DNA from: RPQJ01 sp963846315
Lineage (GTDB): Bacteria; Pseudomonadota; Gammaproteobacteria; Steroidobacterales; Steroidobacteraceae
Assembly: GCA_963846315.1 (NCBI GenBank)
Contig: CAWJVM010000017.1
Span: 186,001-250,000, forward strand
Direction: 5' to 3'
Length of the DNA: 64,000 nt
The notes beneath the pieces were generated by a model. It was not told where the DNA came from, made no database searches, and saw only the letters and a program-made list of their open reading frames with translations. The position numbers were made by a program, and so were the translations under genes. Positions 56,766-64,000 of this stretch are shown here, piece after piece. How positions within the stretch are numbered: position 1 is the stretch's first letter; each line of letters starts with the position of its first letter.

Positions 56766-57983
56766 ATGCGCTCGATCGCCCGTCCGTTCATGGCTGCATT
56801 GCTGGTGTTGGCAGCCTCGTTGCCCACGCCCAGTCGGGCCCAGGAAAGCGCCGCACCGATGGCGCGCGCGCCCATCAACCAGCCGGCGCTCAAGCAGGCG
56901 CCCGCCGCACAGACCCGCTCTGCCCAGAGCAACTGCGTGCGGGAAGCCAACCGACGGGGGTTCACGGTGTTGGACACGAGCAACTTCCAGCAGTTCCGGG
57001 ACGGTTGGTCGATCGATCTGCGCGTGCGCAACCAACGCGGGCAAATCACGAACGGTTCCTGTTTCGTCCAGACCAGCTCGGGCGACGTCAATCTCTACGG
57101 ATTCGGCTGGGGTTACGACGACGGCGGCGACGATCGCATGCAGTTCAACTGCGCTTCGGTCGACATGAAATACCGCGAGTGCCAGCTGCCGGTGAACGGC
57201 CGCGCCGTACTCGTGAAGCGTCTGTCCGACGCGCGTTGCGTCGAAGGCCAGAGCTGGGGCCAGCGTGGCGACCGCATCTGGGTCAACAACGGCTGCCGTG
57301 CCAAGTTCGAAGTCACCCGCACCGGCGGCGGCGGCTCGAACCTCGTCGACTGCTCGTCTGACGGCGGCCGTTACCGCGAATGCCAGATCGGGTCGGGCTA
57401 CTTCGGCCGCCTGGAGCGCGACCTGAGCAACGGGCGCTGCCGCGAGAACTCCACCTGGGGCACCCGCAATGGCGTGATCTGGGTGACCGATGGCTGTCGC
57501 GCGCGCTTCGCGAAGGTGCGCGGCAACGGTGGCGGTAGTGGCAGCGGAGGCGGCAACCAGAATTATTTCGACTGCCGCTCGACGGATGGCCGCCTGCAGG
57601 AGTGCAGCATCGGCCGCGGCAATTCGGCCCGCCTCGTGCGCGAGTATTCGTCGGGCCGCTGCCGGCAGGGCTCGACCTGGGGCACGCGCGAAGGCGTGGT
57701 GTGGGTGACCAACGGTTGCATGGCGCAGTTCGAACGCACGGGCAACGGAAACGGCGGCGGCTGGTCGGGTGGCTCGAGCGCGGCGCAGGCCGAGCAGGCC
57801 TGCATCAAGGAAGTGCAGCGCCGCGGCGCGCGCATCCTGCAGCAGAACGCGGCCGTGCCGATTGCCGGCGGCTATCGCATGCAGTTGCGGGCGCGCATGC
57901 CGGCGGGCGACACGCGCTCACTGGGCTGCACGTACTCGTCACAAAGCCAGCAGGTTCGCCTCGATATGCTGTCCGGCACCTGA
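56766..57983 (+). CDS. Secreted protein with DUF3011-like repeats
   Basis: 405 residues from ATG 56766. A signal peptide ends near residue 25 (LVLAASLPTPSRA). Four related Cys-containing modules of about 60 residues follow (around 130, 200, 270 and the last degenerate), each with a core like YRECQIGSG, LSNGRCREN, STWGTRNGVIWVTDGCRARF and separated by Gly-rich linkers. DUF3011-type modules occur in secreted proteins and are related to cyanovirin-like folds; binding of carbohydrate is possible but unproven. Disulfides are likely. Convergent with hoxW. The 250-bp region before it holds the divergent promoters with the desaturase. Confidence 0.8.
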   Translation: MRSIARPFMAALLVLAASLPTPSRAQESAAPMARAPINQPALKQAPAAQTRSAQSNCVREANRRGFTVLDTSNFQQFRDGWSIDLRVRNQRGQITNGSCFVQTSSGDVNLYGFGWGYDDGGDDRMQFNCASVDMKYRECQLPVNGRAVLVKRLSDARCVEGQSWGQRGDRIWVNNGCRAKFEVTRTGGGGSNLVDCSSDGGRYRECQIGSGYFGRLERDLSNGRCRENSTWGTRNGVIWVTDGCRARFAKVRGNGGGSGSGGGNQNYFDCRSTDGRLQECSIGRGNSARLVREYSSGRCRQGSTWGTREGVVWVTNGCMAQFERTGNGNGGGWSGGSSAAQAEQACIKEVQRRGARILQQNAAVPIAGGYRMQLRARMPAGDTRSLGCTYSSQSQQVRLDMLSGT

Positions 57984-57989
57984 GCGGCC

Positions 57990-58433
57990 TCAGCCGCGGC
58001 AGAGCTCCAGCAGTCGCGGCCACGCGGTCTCGATCGCACACTCGGTGTCGGGTGACAACCCGGCGCCGAGTTCGAAGCTGCGCGCGCGCACGCCGAACAG
58101 CAGCGCCGGCGGCGGCGTGGCACCGGTGACTCGTCGATACGTCTCGAGCACCTGTGCCGGCGCGAGCGAATGGCTCGTGTGCGCGAAGCCGGCATCGGCG
58201 ACGACGGGACGCTCGACGTAGGGCGCCTCGGCATCGACACAGGCGTCGACGAAGATCACGCGCGCGCGGCCGTCGAGATCGAGTGCGTGTTCGACCTGCA
58301 GCTGAAAGTCGACCAGCACTTCGACACCCGGAAGCTCGGCGGCCATGAGTCGCTCGGCCAGCAGGGGCGCGACGGCATCGTCCCCGCGGCTCAAGTTGCC
58401 GACGGCAAAGACCAGTGTCGGCGCGATCGTCAT
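57990..58433 (-). CDS. hoxW: Hydrogenase maturation protease HoxW
   Basis: 147 residues from ATG 58433, overlapping the hoxH stop by 4 bp. The M52 peptidase signature begins TLVFAVGNLSRGDDAVAP, with the metal-binding Asp in VIFVDACVD and a His in HTSHSLAP. HoxW removes the C-terminal extension of HoxH once nickel has been inserted. It is the last gene of the hox operon; no hyp genes for Fe and Ni insertion are in the window. Confidence 0.9.
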   Translation of the reverse strand: MTIAPTLVFAVGNLSRGDDAVAPLLAERLMAAELPGVEVLVDFQLQVEHALDLDGRARVIFVDACVDAEAPYVERPVVADAGFAHTSHSLAPAQVLETYRRVTGATPPPALLFGVRARSFELGAGLSPDTECAIETAWPRLLELCRG

Positions 58434-59893
58434 CCGCGGGTTCTCGTGTCGGCCACGGTGCCGTCCGCCTCGAGCAACTGCACGGCGAGCGGCATCTTGC
58501 CGACCGCATGTGTCGCGCACGAAAGACACGGGTCGAACGCACGCACGGCCACTTCGATGTGGTTGAGCAGCCCTTCGGTCAACTGGCGACCGTCGAGGTA
58601 GCGGCGTGCGACTTCGCGGATCGCCACGTTCATCGCCTGGTTGTTGTGCGTCGTCGAGACGATGAGGTTCGCACGCACGACCTGGTCCTGCTCGTCGACG
58701 CGGTAGTGATGGATCAGCGTGCCGCGCGGTGCCTCGATCACACCCACGCCGCGCGGCTGGCGCTCGCCCTTCGCCATCAGTTCGGCACCCTGCAGGTCTG
58801 GATCGTGCAGCAGGTCGCGAATGGCTTCGGCCGCGTGCAGCATCTCGATCATGCGTGCCCAGTGGAAGCCGAGCGTCGACCTGGCGGCGCGGCCATCGTC
58901 GAAGGCCAGGAATTCGCGACGCTCGGTTTCTGCGAGCGGGGTCGGGATGAAATCGCACTGCGTGACCCGCGTGAGCGGACCGACGCGGTACCAGCCCGCC
59001 TCCGCTCCCAGCTCCTTGAAGTACGGGAACTTCATGTACGACCAGGCTTTCACGTCCTCGATGATGCGTTCCCAGTAGCGGTCGTACGGCGCGTGGTCGA
59101 ACAGCCTGTTGCCCTCGGCGTCGCGCGCGCGCAGCCCGCCGTCGTACAGGTCCATCGCACCGTCGTTGCGCACCAGGCTCAGCGTGCTCGCCGGGAAGGT
59201 TGCGAACGTGCGGTAGAGACCCAGGTTCTGCTCGAACAGCCGGCGCACGATCTGCACCGAGTCGCGGCTCCAGGCGATCGTCTGCTCGATGTCGGCGAGC
59301 AACTCGTCGCGCTCGGCGAGCTTCAGGTTCTTGTTGACGCCGCCGGGCACCGAGCCCGTGCCGTGGATGCGCTTGCCTGCGGTATGGCGGATGACTTCCT
59401 GCCCGTACTTGCGCAGCAACACGCCCTGCCGCGCGATCTCCGGGAATGCAGCCGCGACACCGACGATGTTGCGGCGCGCGGCGTCCGAATCGAAGCCGAA
59501 CAGCAGGTCCGGCGACGACAGGTGGAAGAAGTGCAACGCATGCGACTGCAGGATCTGGCCATAGTGCATGAGCCGGCGCATCTTCTCGGCCGTCGGCGTG
59601 ACGGTGGCGCCGAGCACCTGGTCCAGTGCCTTGCAGGCCGCGAGGTGGTGGCTGACCGGGCAGATGCCGCACAGCCGCTGCACCATCACCGGCACTTCCC
59701 AGTACGGCCGGCCCTGGATGAATTTTTCGAACGCGCGGAATTCGACGATGTGCAACCGCGCCTGCTCGACGTGACCCTGTTCGTCGAGCAGCAGCGTCAC
59801 CTTGCCGTGACCTTCCACACGCGACAACGGCTCGATGACGACACGCCGGAGTTTCTCAGGGTGGGCGGCGTTTTCCAGCGAGGGTTGGGTCAT
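58430..59893 (-). CDS. hoxH: NAD-reducing [NiFe] hydrogenase large subunit HoxH
   Basis: 487 residues. The L1 motif supplies C75 and C78 (RLCGICPVSHH) and L2 supplies C456 and C459 (DPCLSCATH), the four nickel ligands. After H462 a 25-residue tail (AVGKMPLAVQLLEADG onward) remains, the segment HoxW should remove. Length and signatures place it in group 3d. It holds the NiFe(CN)2CO site and works with HoxY as the hydrogenase module, oxidising or producing H2 in the cytoplasm. Gap to hoxY is 5 bp. Confidence 0.95.
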   Translation of the reverse strand: MTQPSLENAAHPEKLRRVVIEPLSRVEGHGKVTLLLDEQGHVEQARLHIVEFRAFEKFIQGRPYWEVPVMVQRLCGICPVSHHLAACKALDQVLGATVTPTAEKMRRLMHYGQILQSHALHFFHLSSPDLLFGFDSDAARRNIVGVAAAFPEIARQGVLLRKYGQEVIRHTAGKRIHGTGSVPGGVNKNLKLAERDELLADIEQTIAWSRDSVQIVRRLFEQNLGLYRTFATFPASTLSLVRNDGAMDLYDGGLRARDAEGNRLFDHAPYDRYWERIIEDVKAWSYMKFPYFKELGAEAGWYRVGPLTRVTQCDFIPTPLAETERREFLAFDDGRAARSTLGFHWARMIEMLHAAEAIRDLLHDPDLQGAELMAKGERQPRGVGVIEAPRGTLIHHYRVDEQDQVVRANLIVSTTHNNQAMNVAIREVARRYLDGRQLTEGLLNHIEVAVRAFDPCLSCATHAVGKMPLAVQLLEADGTVADTRTRG

Positions 59894-59898
59894 GGGGG

Positions 59899-60450
59899 TC
59901 AGTCGTAATGAATGAGCGACGGGCCGAGCCGCGGAGTACGCCCGTCGATGAGGTCGGTGAGGACTTTCCAGATCGCGTCGGCCGACGGCGGACAGCCGGG
60001 GATGAAGTAATCGACCTTCACCACCTCGTGCAGCGGATGCACCTTGTCGAGCGGCAACGGCAGTTCAGGATCGTTCGGGATCATGCCGCGGCCGACCCCC
60101 GGGTCGGTCAGGTAGATCTCCTGCAGGCATTGCCCGAGGTCGAGGTGATTGCGTTGCGCGGGCAGGCCGCCATTCAGCGCGCAGGCCCCCACGGCGATCA
60201 GGATCTTGCAGTTGGCGCGGAACTCGCGCAGCACGTGCACATTCTCGGCATTGCAGATGCCGCCTTCGATGAAGCCGATGTCGCAGGGCCCGCAGTGCTT
60301 GATGTCGGTCAGCGGCGAGCGATCGAATTCGACGCGCTCGAGCAGCGGAAACAGGCGCTCGTCGATGTCGAGCAGCGACATGTGGCAGCCGAAGCAACCC
60401 GCCAGCGACGTGGTGGCGATCTTCAACTTGCGGCGGGTGACGTCGTTCAT
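59899..60450 (-). CDS. hoxY: NAD-reducing hydrogenase small subunit HoxY
   Basis: 183 residues from ATG 60450, overlapping the hoxU stop by 4 bp. Cysteines C19 and C22 (LAGCFGCHMSLLDID), IKHCGPCDIGFIEGGIC, VGACALNGG and FIPGCPPSADAIW provide the proximal [4Fe-4S] ligands. HoxY passes electrons from the NiFe site in HoxH toward the HoxFU diaphorase. No export signal, as expected for a cytoplasmic enzyme. Confidence 0.94.
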   Translation of the reverse strand: MNDVTRRKLKIATTSLAGCFGCHMSLLDIDERLFPLLERVEFDRSPLTDIKHCGPCDIGFIEGGICNAENVHVLREFRANCKILIAVGACALNGGLPAQRNHLDLGQCLQEIYLTDPGVGRGMIPNDPELPLPLDKVHPLHEVVKVDYFIPGCPPSADAIWKVLTDLIDGRTPRLGPSLIHYD

Positions 60451-61177
60451 GGCGTTCGCCCTGGCACGCGTGGCGCGTACTCCGCGGCCGATTCGCTGAT
60501 CGGCTTCTCGTCGAACCGGCGCTCGCCGATCGGCACGTCGAAGCCGACGCGCTTGCGCAGGATCGCGCCCACCGGACAGACGTCCATCGCCTTGTCGCCG
60601 GCGCACACGGCGCTGTCGCGCAACAGGCCGGACACGGAATTGATGACCAGGTGCTTGGCCATGCCGCGCCCGCCGAGCGCAAAGACATCCTTCCGGTCGA
60701 CTTCCGCCGAGGCACGCACGCACAATTCGCAGAGGATGCAGCGATTGAAGTCGAGCAGGATCTCGGGGTGCGACGCGTCCACCGGACGGTCGGGATAGAA
60801 GTGGTCGAACCGCGGCGACGTCATGCCGAGGTCGTAGGCGGTGGCCTGCAACTTGCAGTTGCCGCTTTTCTCGCACGACGGGCAGAAATGGTTGCCCTCG
60901 ACGAAGAGCAGCTGCACCAGCATGCGCCGTTCGTCGTTGAGCTCCTTCGTCTCGCTCGACACTTCCATGCCGGCCCGCGCGGGTGTCGTGCATGAAGTCG
61001 CCGAGTGGCCGTTCAGCTTGACGGTACAGAGCTTGCAACTGCCGTGCGGTCGGAACTCCGGGTGATAGCAGAGGTGCGGGATGTGCTTGCCGGAGCGAGC
61101 GCCGCCTGCAGGATGGACTGCCCCGGCTCGAATGGGACGTCGTCGCCGTCGAGCTTGAACGTCGGACGTGCGCTCAC
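60447..61177 (-). pseudogene. hoxU: Diaphorase subunit HoxU, frameshifted near the start
   Basis: A GTG at 61177 overlaps the hoxF stop (GTGA) and begins the normal N-terminus SARPTFKLDGDDVPFEPGQS. Near 61098 one base is missing and the reading moves to the frame that carries the rest: HGSCKLC and TSC ([2Fe-2S]), HFCPSCEKSGNC (His/Cys cluster), RCILCELC and AMDVCP ([4Fe-4S]). Reconstructed length is about 243 residues, as expected. As read, translation from the GTG would end at 61013. HoxU links HoxY to the NADH-binding HoxF. All later cluster ligands are intact, so a base error is plausible. Confidence 0.85.
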
Positions 61178-63002
61178 GCGTGGTCTCCAAGGTGTGCGCC
61201 CGGATCGTCGCGACCGGTCATGTGCCGGGCACGAGCCAGCGCACCGTCCAGGTCGAAGGCCGGTTCGACGCCATGGGCAAGCAGCCGGCGCTCGTACGCC
61301 GGCCGGAACCGCTGCAGCGTGTGCGCGATGGGCCGTCCAGCGGATTCGCCCAGTCCGCAGTGGCTGGCACTGTGCAGCAGCCGTTGCAGCTCGGCCATCG
61401 CCTGCAGGTCGTGCTCCGAGCCCTTGCCTTCGCTGATGCGGTCCATGATGCGTGCGAGCAGCGACGTGCCCACGCGGCACGGGGTGCAGAAGCCACAGCT
61501 TTCGCCCGCGAAGAAATGCGAAAAGTGGCGCGCGACTTCGAACATGTCGCGCCCTTCGTCGAAGACGATGAAGGCGCCGCCGGATTCGAGGTCCTCGAAT
61601 GCGATGCGCCGGTGGAATTCGTCCTGGTCGAGGCAGGCGCCCGACGGTCCGCCGCATTGCACGGCAATCGTGCGCTGCGCCCCGCAATCGGCCAGCACCT
61701 CGCGGATGCTCACGCCGAACGGGTACTCGTACACGCCGGGCCGCTCGCAGTCGCCCGACACCGAGATGAGCTTGGTCCCCGACGACTTGGTGGTGCCATA
61801 GCTGCGGAACCAGTCCGCGCCGTGCCGCAGGATCAGTGCGGCCGCGCAGTACGTCTCGACGTTGTTGACGATCGTCGGCAGGCCGAGATAGCCCTTCTCG
61901 GCGAGTCGCGGCGGGCGATTGCGCGGGAATGCCACGCTTGCCTTCCAGCGATTCGACCAGCGCCGAGGCCTCGCCGCAGACGTACGAGCCGGCACCGACG
62001 TGTATCTCGATGTCGAAATCGAATCCCGGGCGCCCACCAATCGAGGACCCCAGCAAGCCCTGCGCGCGGCGACGTGCCAGCACGGCAAGGAGCGATTCGA
62101 GCAGGTAGCGGTACTCGCCACGCAGGTAGATGAAACCGAGCGTGGCGTCGATACCGAGCGCAGCCACGGTCATGCCTTCGCAGACCAGGTCTGCGTGCGA
62201 CGTGAGCAGCTCGCGGTCCTTGAACGTGCCCGGCTCGCCTTCGTCCGCATTGCAGACGACGACCCGGGGCTGCACGGTCATCCTGCTGCAGCTCTCCCAC
62301 TTCACGCCGGTGGTGAAGCCTGCTCCGCCGCGTCCCAGCAGGTTGGCCCGCTTGATCTCGTCCAGCACTGGCTGGGCCACGTTGCCGCTGGCATCGGCGC
62401 GGGCCAACGCCGCGCGAATCGCCTCCCCGGGTTGCAACGGGTCGGACAGCAGCGGGCCGCGCTTGCGGACATTCGTCTGCACGTCGAACAGGTCCGCGGG
62501 CCACTCGTCGAGCGGCCGACGCGCGAGGATCAGGCCGCACAGTGTGTCGATGCGCTGGGCGTCGAGACGCGGCACCGGCCGGCCGTTCACCAGCAGCGAC
62601 GGTCCCTGGTCCGACAGTCCGAGAAACGACGCGTGACCGACGCTGACGAGACCGTCCTGCAGTCACCTTGCCGGGTTCCGCCCAGAGCCGGTGGCACATG
62701 CGCTGCATGAGCTCCGTGCTGCCCTGCATGCGATCGGTTACGTCGTCCGAGAACAGCACGCGGTAGACGCCGGTCGGCTCGAGCGAGAGGAAGTCGTAGA
62801 ACGCGGCGACACCACGGGCTTGCGACAACGGCAGTCCGAGAAGCTGTGCGACGCGCTCGAGCGCAGGCTCAGGCAGGTAGTTGCAGCGTTCCTGCACCTC
62901 GCGCAGCACCTGCAGCAGGCGGGTTGGCTGGTTACCCCAATGCGCGACGGCGGCATCGACGACTGCGTCGATACCGGCTGGCTCGGTCTGCGGGAGATTC
63001 AC
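61174..63002 (-). pseudogene. hoxF: Diaphorase subunit HoxF (NuoE-NuoF fusion), two frameshifts
   Basis: The start is a GTG at 63002 (NLPQTEPAGID). A NuoE/HoxE-like domain (about 1-165) is joined to a NuoF-like domain with NLLGRGGAGFTTGVKW (FMN/NADH), CNADEGEPGTFKDRELL and the [4Fe-4S] site ESCGFCTPCRVGT. One extra G near 62656 and one extra C near 61930 interrupt the frame; removing them restores the expected joins (EPGKVTADGLVSV; GKRGIPRNRPPRLAEKG). In the NuoE-like part the four [2Fe-2S] cysteine positions read S, D, F and S, so that cluster is absent. HoxF oxidises or reduces NAD(H). Confidence 0.87.
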
Positions 63003-63151
63003 GGTCTGCGGGATGCTCGCGGCGGAGAACGCTCACAGGCTGCCTGTCAGCGCCACGGCCAACAATCGCGGAAAACCGGACCGAGATCGCGTCATTACGA
63101 TACGCAAGCGATACGTGAGCGATGGGCGGGCGATTCGCGTGCGTTACGCTG

Positions 63152-63728
63152 TCAGTGCCCGCCTTGCACGAACAGGCCTGCAGCGCGCAGTGCCTCCGCC
63201 AGCTCTTCCTCGATGCGCACCGCTTCAGTGCGCGCGATGCGCTGCAAATGCAGCGTCGGCCCGGTGAGCACCTCGACTCCACGTTGCAACACGCTGCCCG
63301 CGGCGCGGATCCCTGCCTTGTGTTGCTCGAATCGCTGCGTCGGCGAGTAACTGCTCATGCCCACGTAGACGCCATGGGGTTCCACGCGACTGTCGCTGTA
63401 ATCGAGCAGGACGAGATAAATGTGGAACGGCCGCGCTGTGCCGGAATGAACCGTGCAGTGACTTCGTATGCAAGCGGCAACCAGTGCACGTGACGCATCG
63501 GCAGCCAGTCGGGGACGCTCGATGCGGCGGCAGACCAAAGCTGCTCCAGAGCACGTTCCACGTTGCTCCCGATCTCGCCGCGCATCCACAGCTCATGGAT
63601 GGCCTGCGCGCCCGCCAGACCGTCGCGAGCCTCGAGCGCGGCAGCGAACGCGTGCCACAGGGACGCGGCCGAACCCCCGTGCGAACCGGCCCACGGCTGC
63701 TCGCAACTTTTTTTGACGACCGACGCAT
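63152..63728 (-). pseudogene. GIY-YIG-like protein, frameshifted
   Basis: The C-terminal part, to the stop at 63152, has PFHIYLVLLDYSDSR, VYVGMSSYSPTQRFEQHKAG and IEEELAEALRAAGLFVQGGH, the pattern of a GIY-YIG-like nuclease family. The N-terminal part (WHAFAAALEARDGLAGAQAI onward, ending WLPLAYEVTARFIPAQR) is in another frame; the break is near 63430. The start is uncertain. An ATG at 63728 is followed by a run of seven As, where a one-base slip would change the frame. It is upstream of hoxF on the same strand; no link with the hydrogenase is evident. Confidence 0.6.
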
Positions 63729-63774
63729 GCGGGAATGCTACGGTTTGCGGCCGTCGATTGTCAGCGAGCGTCCG

Positions 63775-64000
63775 ATGCGAGCCGTCTTCCTCGATTACGC
63801 CACCGTCAGTTTCAATGGCGACCTCGATCCGTCCGCGCTGCGGCGGGCCATGCCCGGCCTGGAGTTGCGCGACAACACGCCGCAGGCCGCCGTGCCCGAG
63901 GCCATCGCCAGCGCAACCGTCGTCGCGCTGAACAAGCTGCGCCTCACGCGCGAGACGATCGCGGCCTCACCCACCCTCAAGCTCATCGTGCTCGCGGCCA
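63775..64000 (+). CDS. D-2-hydroxyacid dehydrogenase, N-terminal part
   Basis: The frame opens at ATG 63775 and runs off the end of the window (75 residues seen). MRAVFLDYATVSFNGDLDPS, SATVVALNKLRLTRETIAAS and PTLKLIVLAA match the N-terminal domain of D-isomer 2-hydroxyacid (glycerate/hydroxypyruvate-type) dehydrogenases. The NAD-binding domain and catalytic residues lie outside the window, so substrate and integrity are unknown. It is divergent from the broken GIY-YIG-like gene. Confidence 0.75.
   Translation, partial: MRAVFLDYATVSFNGDLDPSALRRAMPGLELRDNTPQAAVPEAIASATVVALNKLRLTRETIAASPTLKLIVLAA

Noticed and set aside
61174..63002. Programmed frameshifting in hoxF/hoxU
   Set aside because: The break sites have no slippery heptamer followed by a stimulatory structure, and relatives encode these proteins in one frame. 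Mutation or base error is simpler.
63003..63151. Sigma-54 promoter for the hox operon
   Set aside because: Some hox operons are RpoN dependent, but no GG-N10-GC element with a TGGCAC core is present on the minus strand here.

Overview
The window is about 64 kb of high-GC bacterial chromosome with tightly packed, often overlapping genes. It most likely comes from a gammaproteobacterium near the Xanthomonadales, Steroidobacterales or Nevskiales. Supporting signs are the priA-argS-SPOR gene order, yajQ, a CysB-type regulator, a Fur-box-like site, a PEP-CTERM protein and pntA/pntB. No rRNA, tRNA, CRISPR array or prophage was recognised.

Layout. 1-8871 holds a seven-gene MoxR/DUF58/VWA membrane operon whose first three genes are broken by several frameshifts. 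8828-12616 has a 5'-3' exonuclease, a TPR-containing Asp/Asn beta-hydroxylase, a GNAT acetyltransferase and a LysR regulator behind a near-perfect sigma-54 promoter. 12617-13372 is a structured intergenic region: a candidate small RNA with two matching C-rich loops and a terminator, then palindromic repeats. 13373-19432 has an HNH endonuclease, pntAB, a 225-bp MITE-like palindrome, and an ECF sigma/DUF3619/DUF3106 operon. 19433-28355 has DnaA-box-like sites before priA, argS, a SPOR protein, a PEP-CTERM protein with its own sigma-54 promoter, a frameshifted comM/yifB, and cysB.

28527-41746 is a sulfate-acquisition region: porin, two sulfate-binding paralogs, and on the opposite strand cysT-cysW-cysA followed by a histidine kinase and response regulator. 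CysA carries a universal-stress-protein-like tail. An ABC exporter, a PhnA-like protein and a DEDDh exonuclease lie between. Compound G-rich tandem repeats (GGAAGGNNN, then GGGGTTA) abut several stop codons here and near 55.3 kb.

41888-47614 has a HerA-like ATPase, a DUF2780 protein, yajQ and a probably Fur-controlled TonB receptor. 47742-55247 is a five-gene redox operon: NfnA-like and NfnB-like flavoproteins, a two-subunit 2-oxoacid:ferredoxin oxidoreductase, and a 730-residue protein of unknown N-terminal fold ending in a 4Fe-4S ferredoxin motif. 55306-57983 has a fatty-acid desaturase and a DUF3011 protein. 57990-63002 (minus strand) encodes a group 3d NAD-linked [NiFe] hydrogenase, HoxFUYH, with its protease HoxW; hoxF and hoxU carry single-base frameshifts. 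The window ends with a broken GIY-YIG-like gene and the start of a 2-hydroxyacid dehydrogenase.

Taken together the genes suggest a metabolically flexible organism that moves electrons between H2, NAD(P)H and ferredoxin (Hox, Nfn-like pair, 2-oxoacid oxidoreductase, transhydrogenase) and takes up sulfate by a dedicated porin and ABC system. The frameshifts cluster at the two ends plus comM. They could be recent decay or base errors in the assembly; the sequence alone cannot decide.
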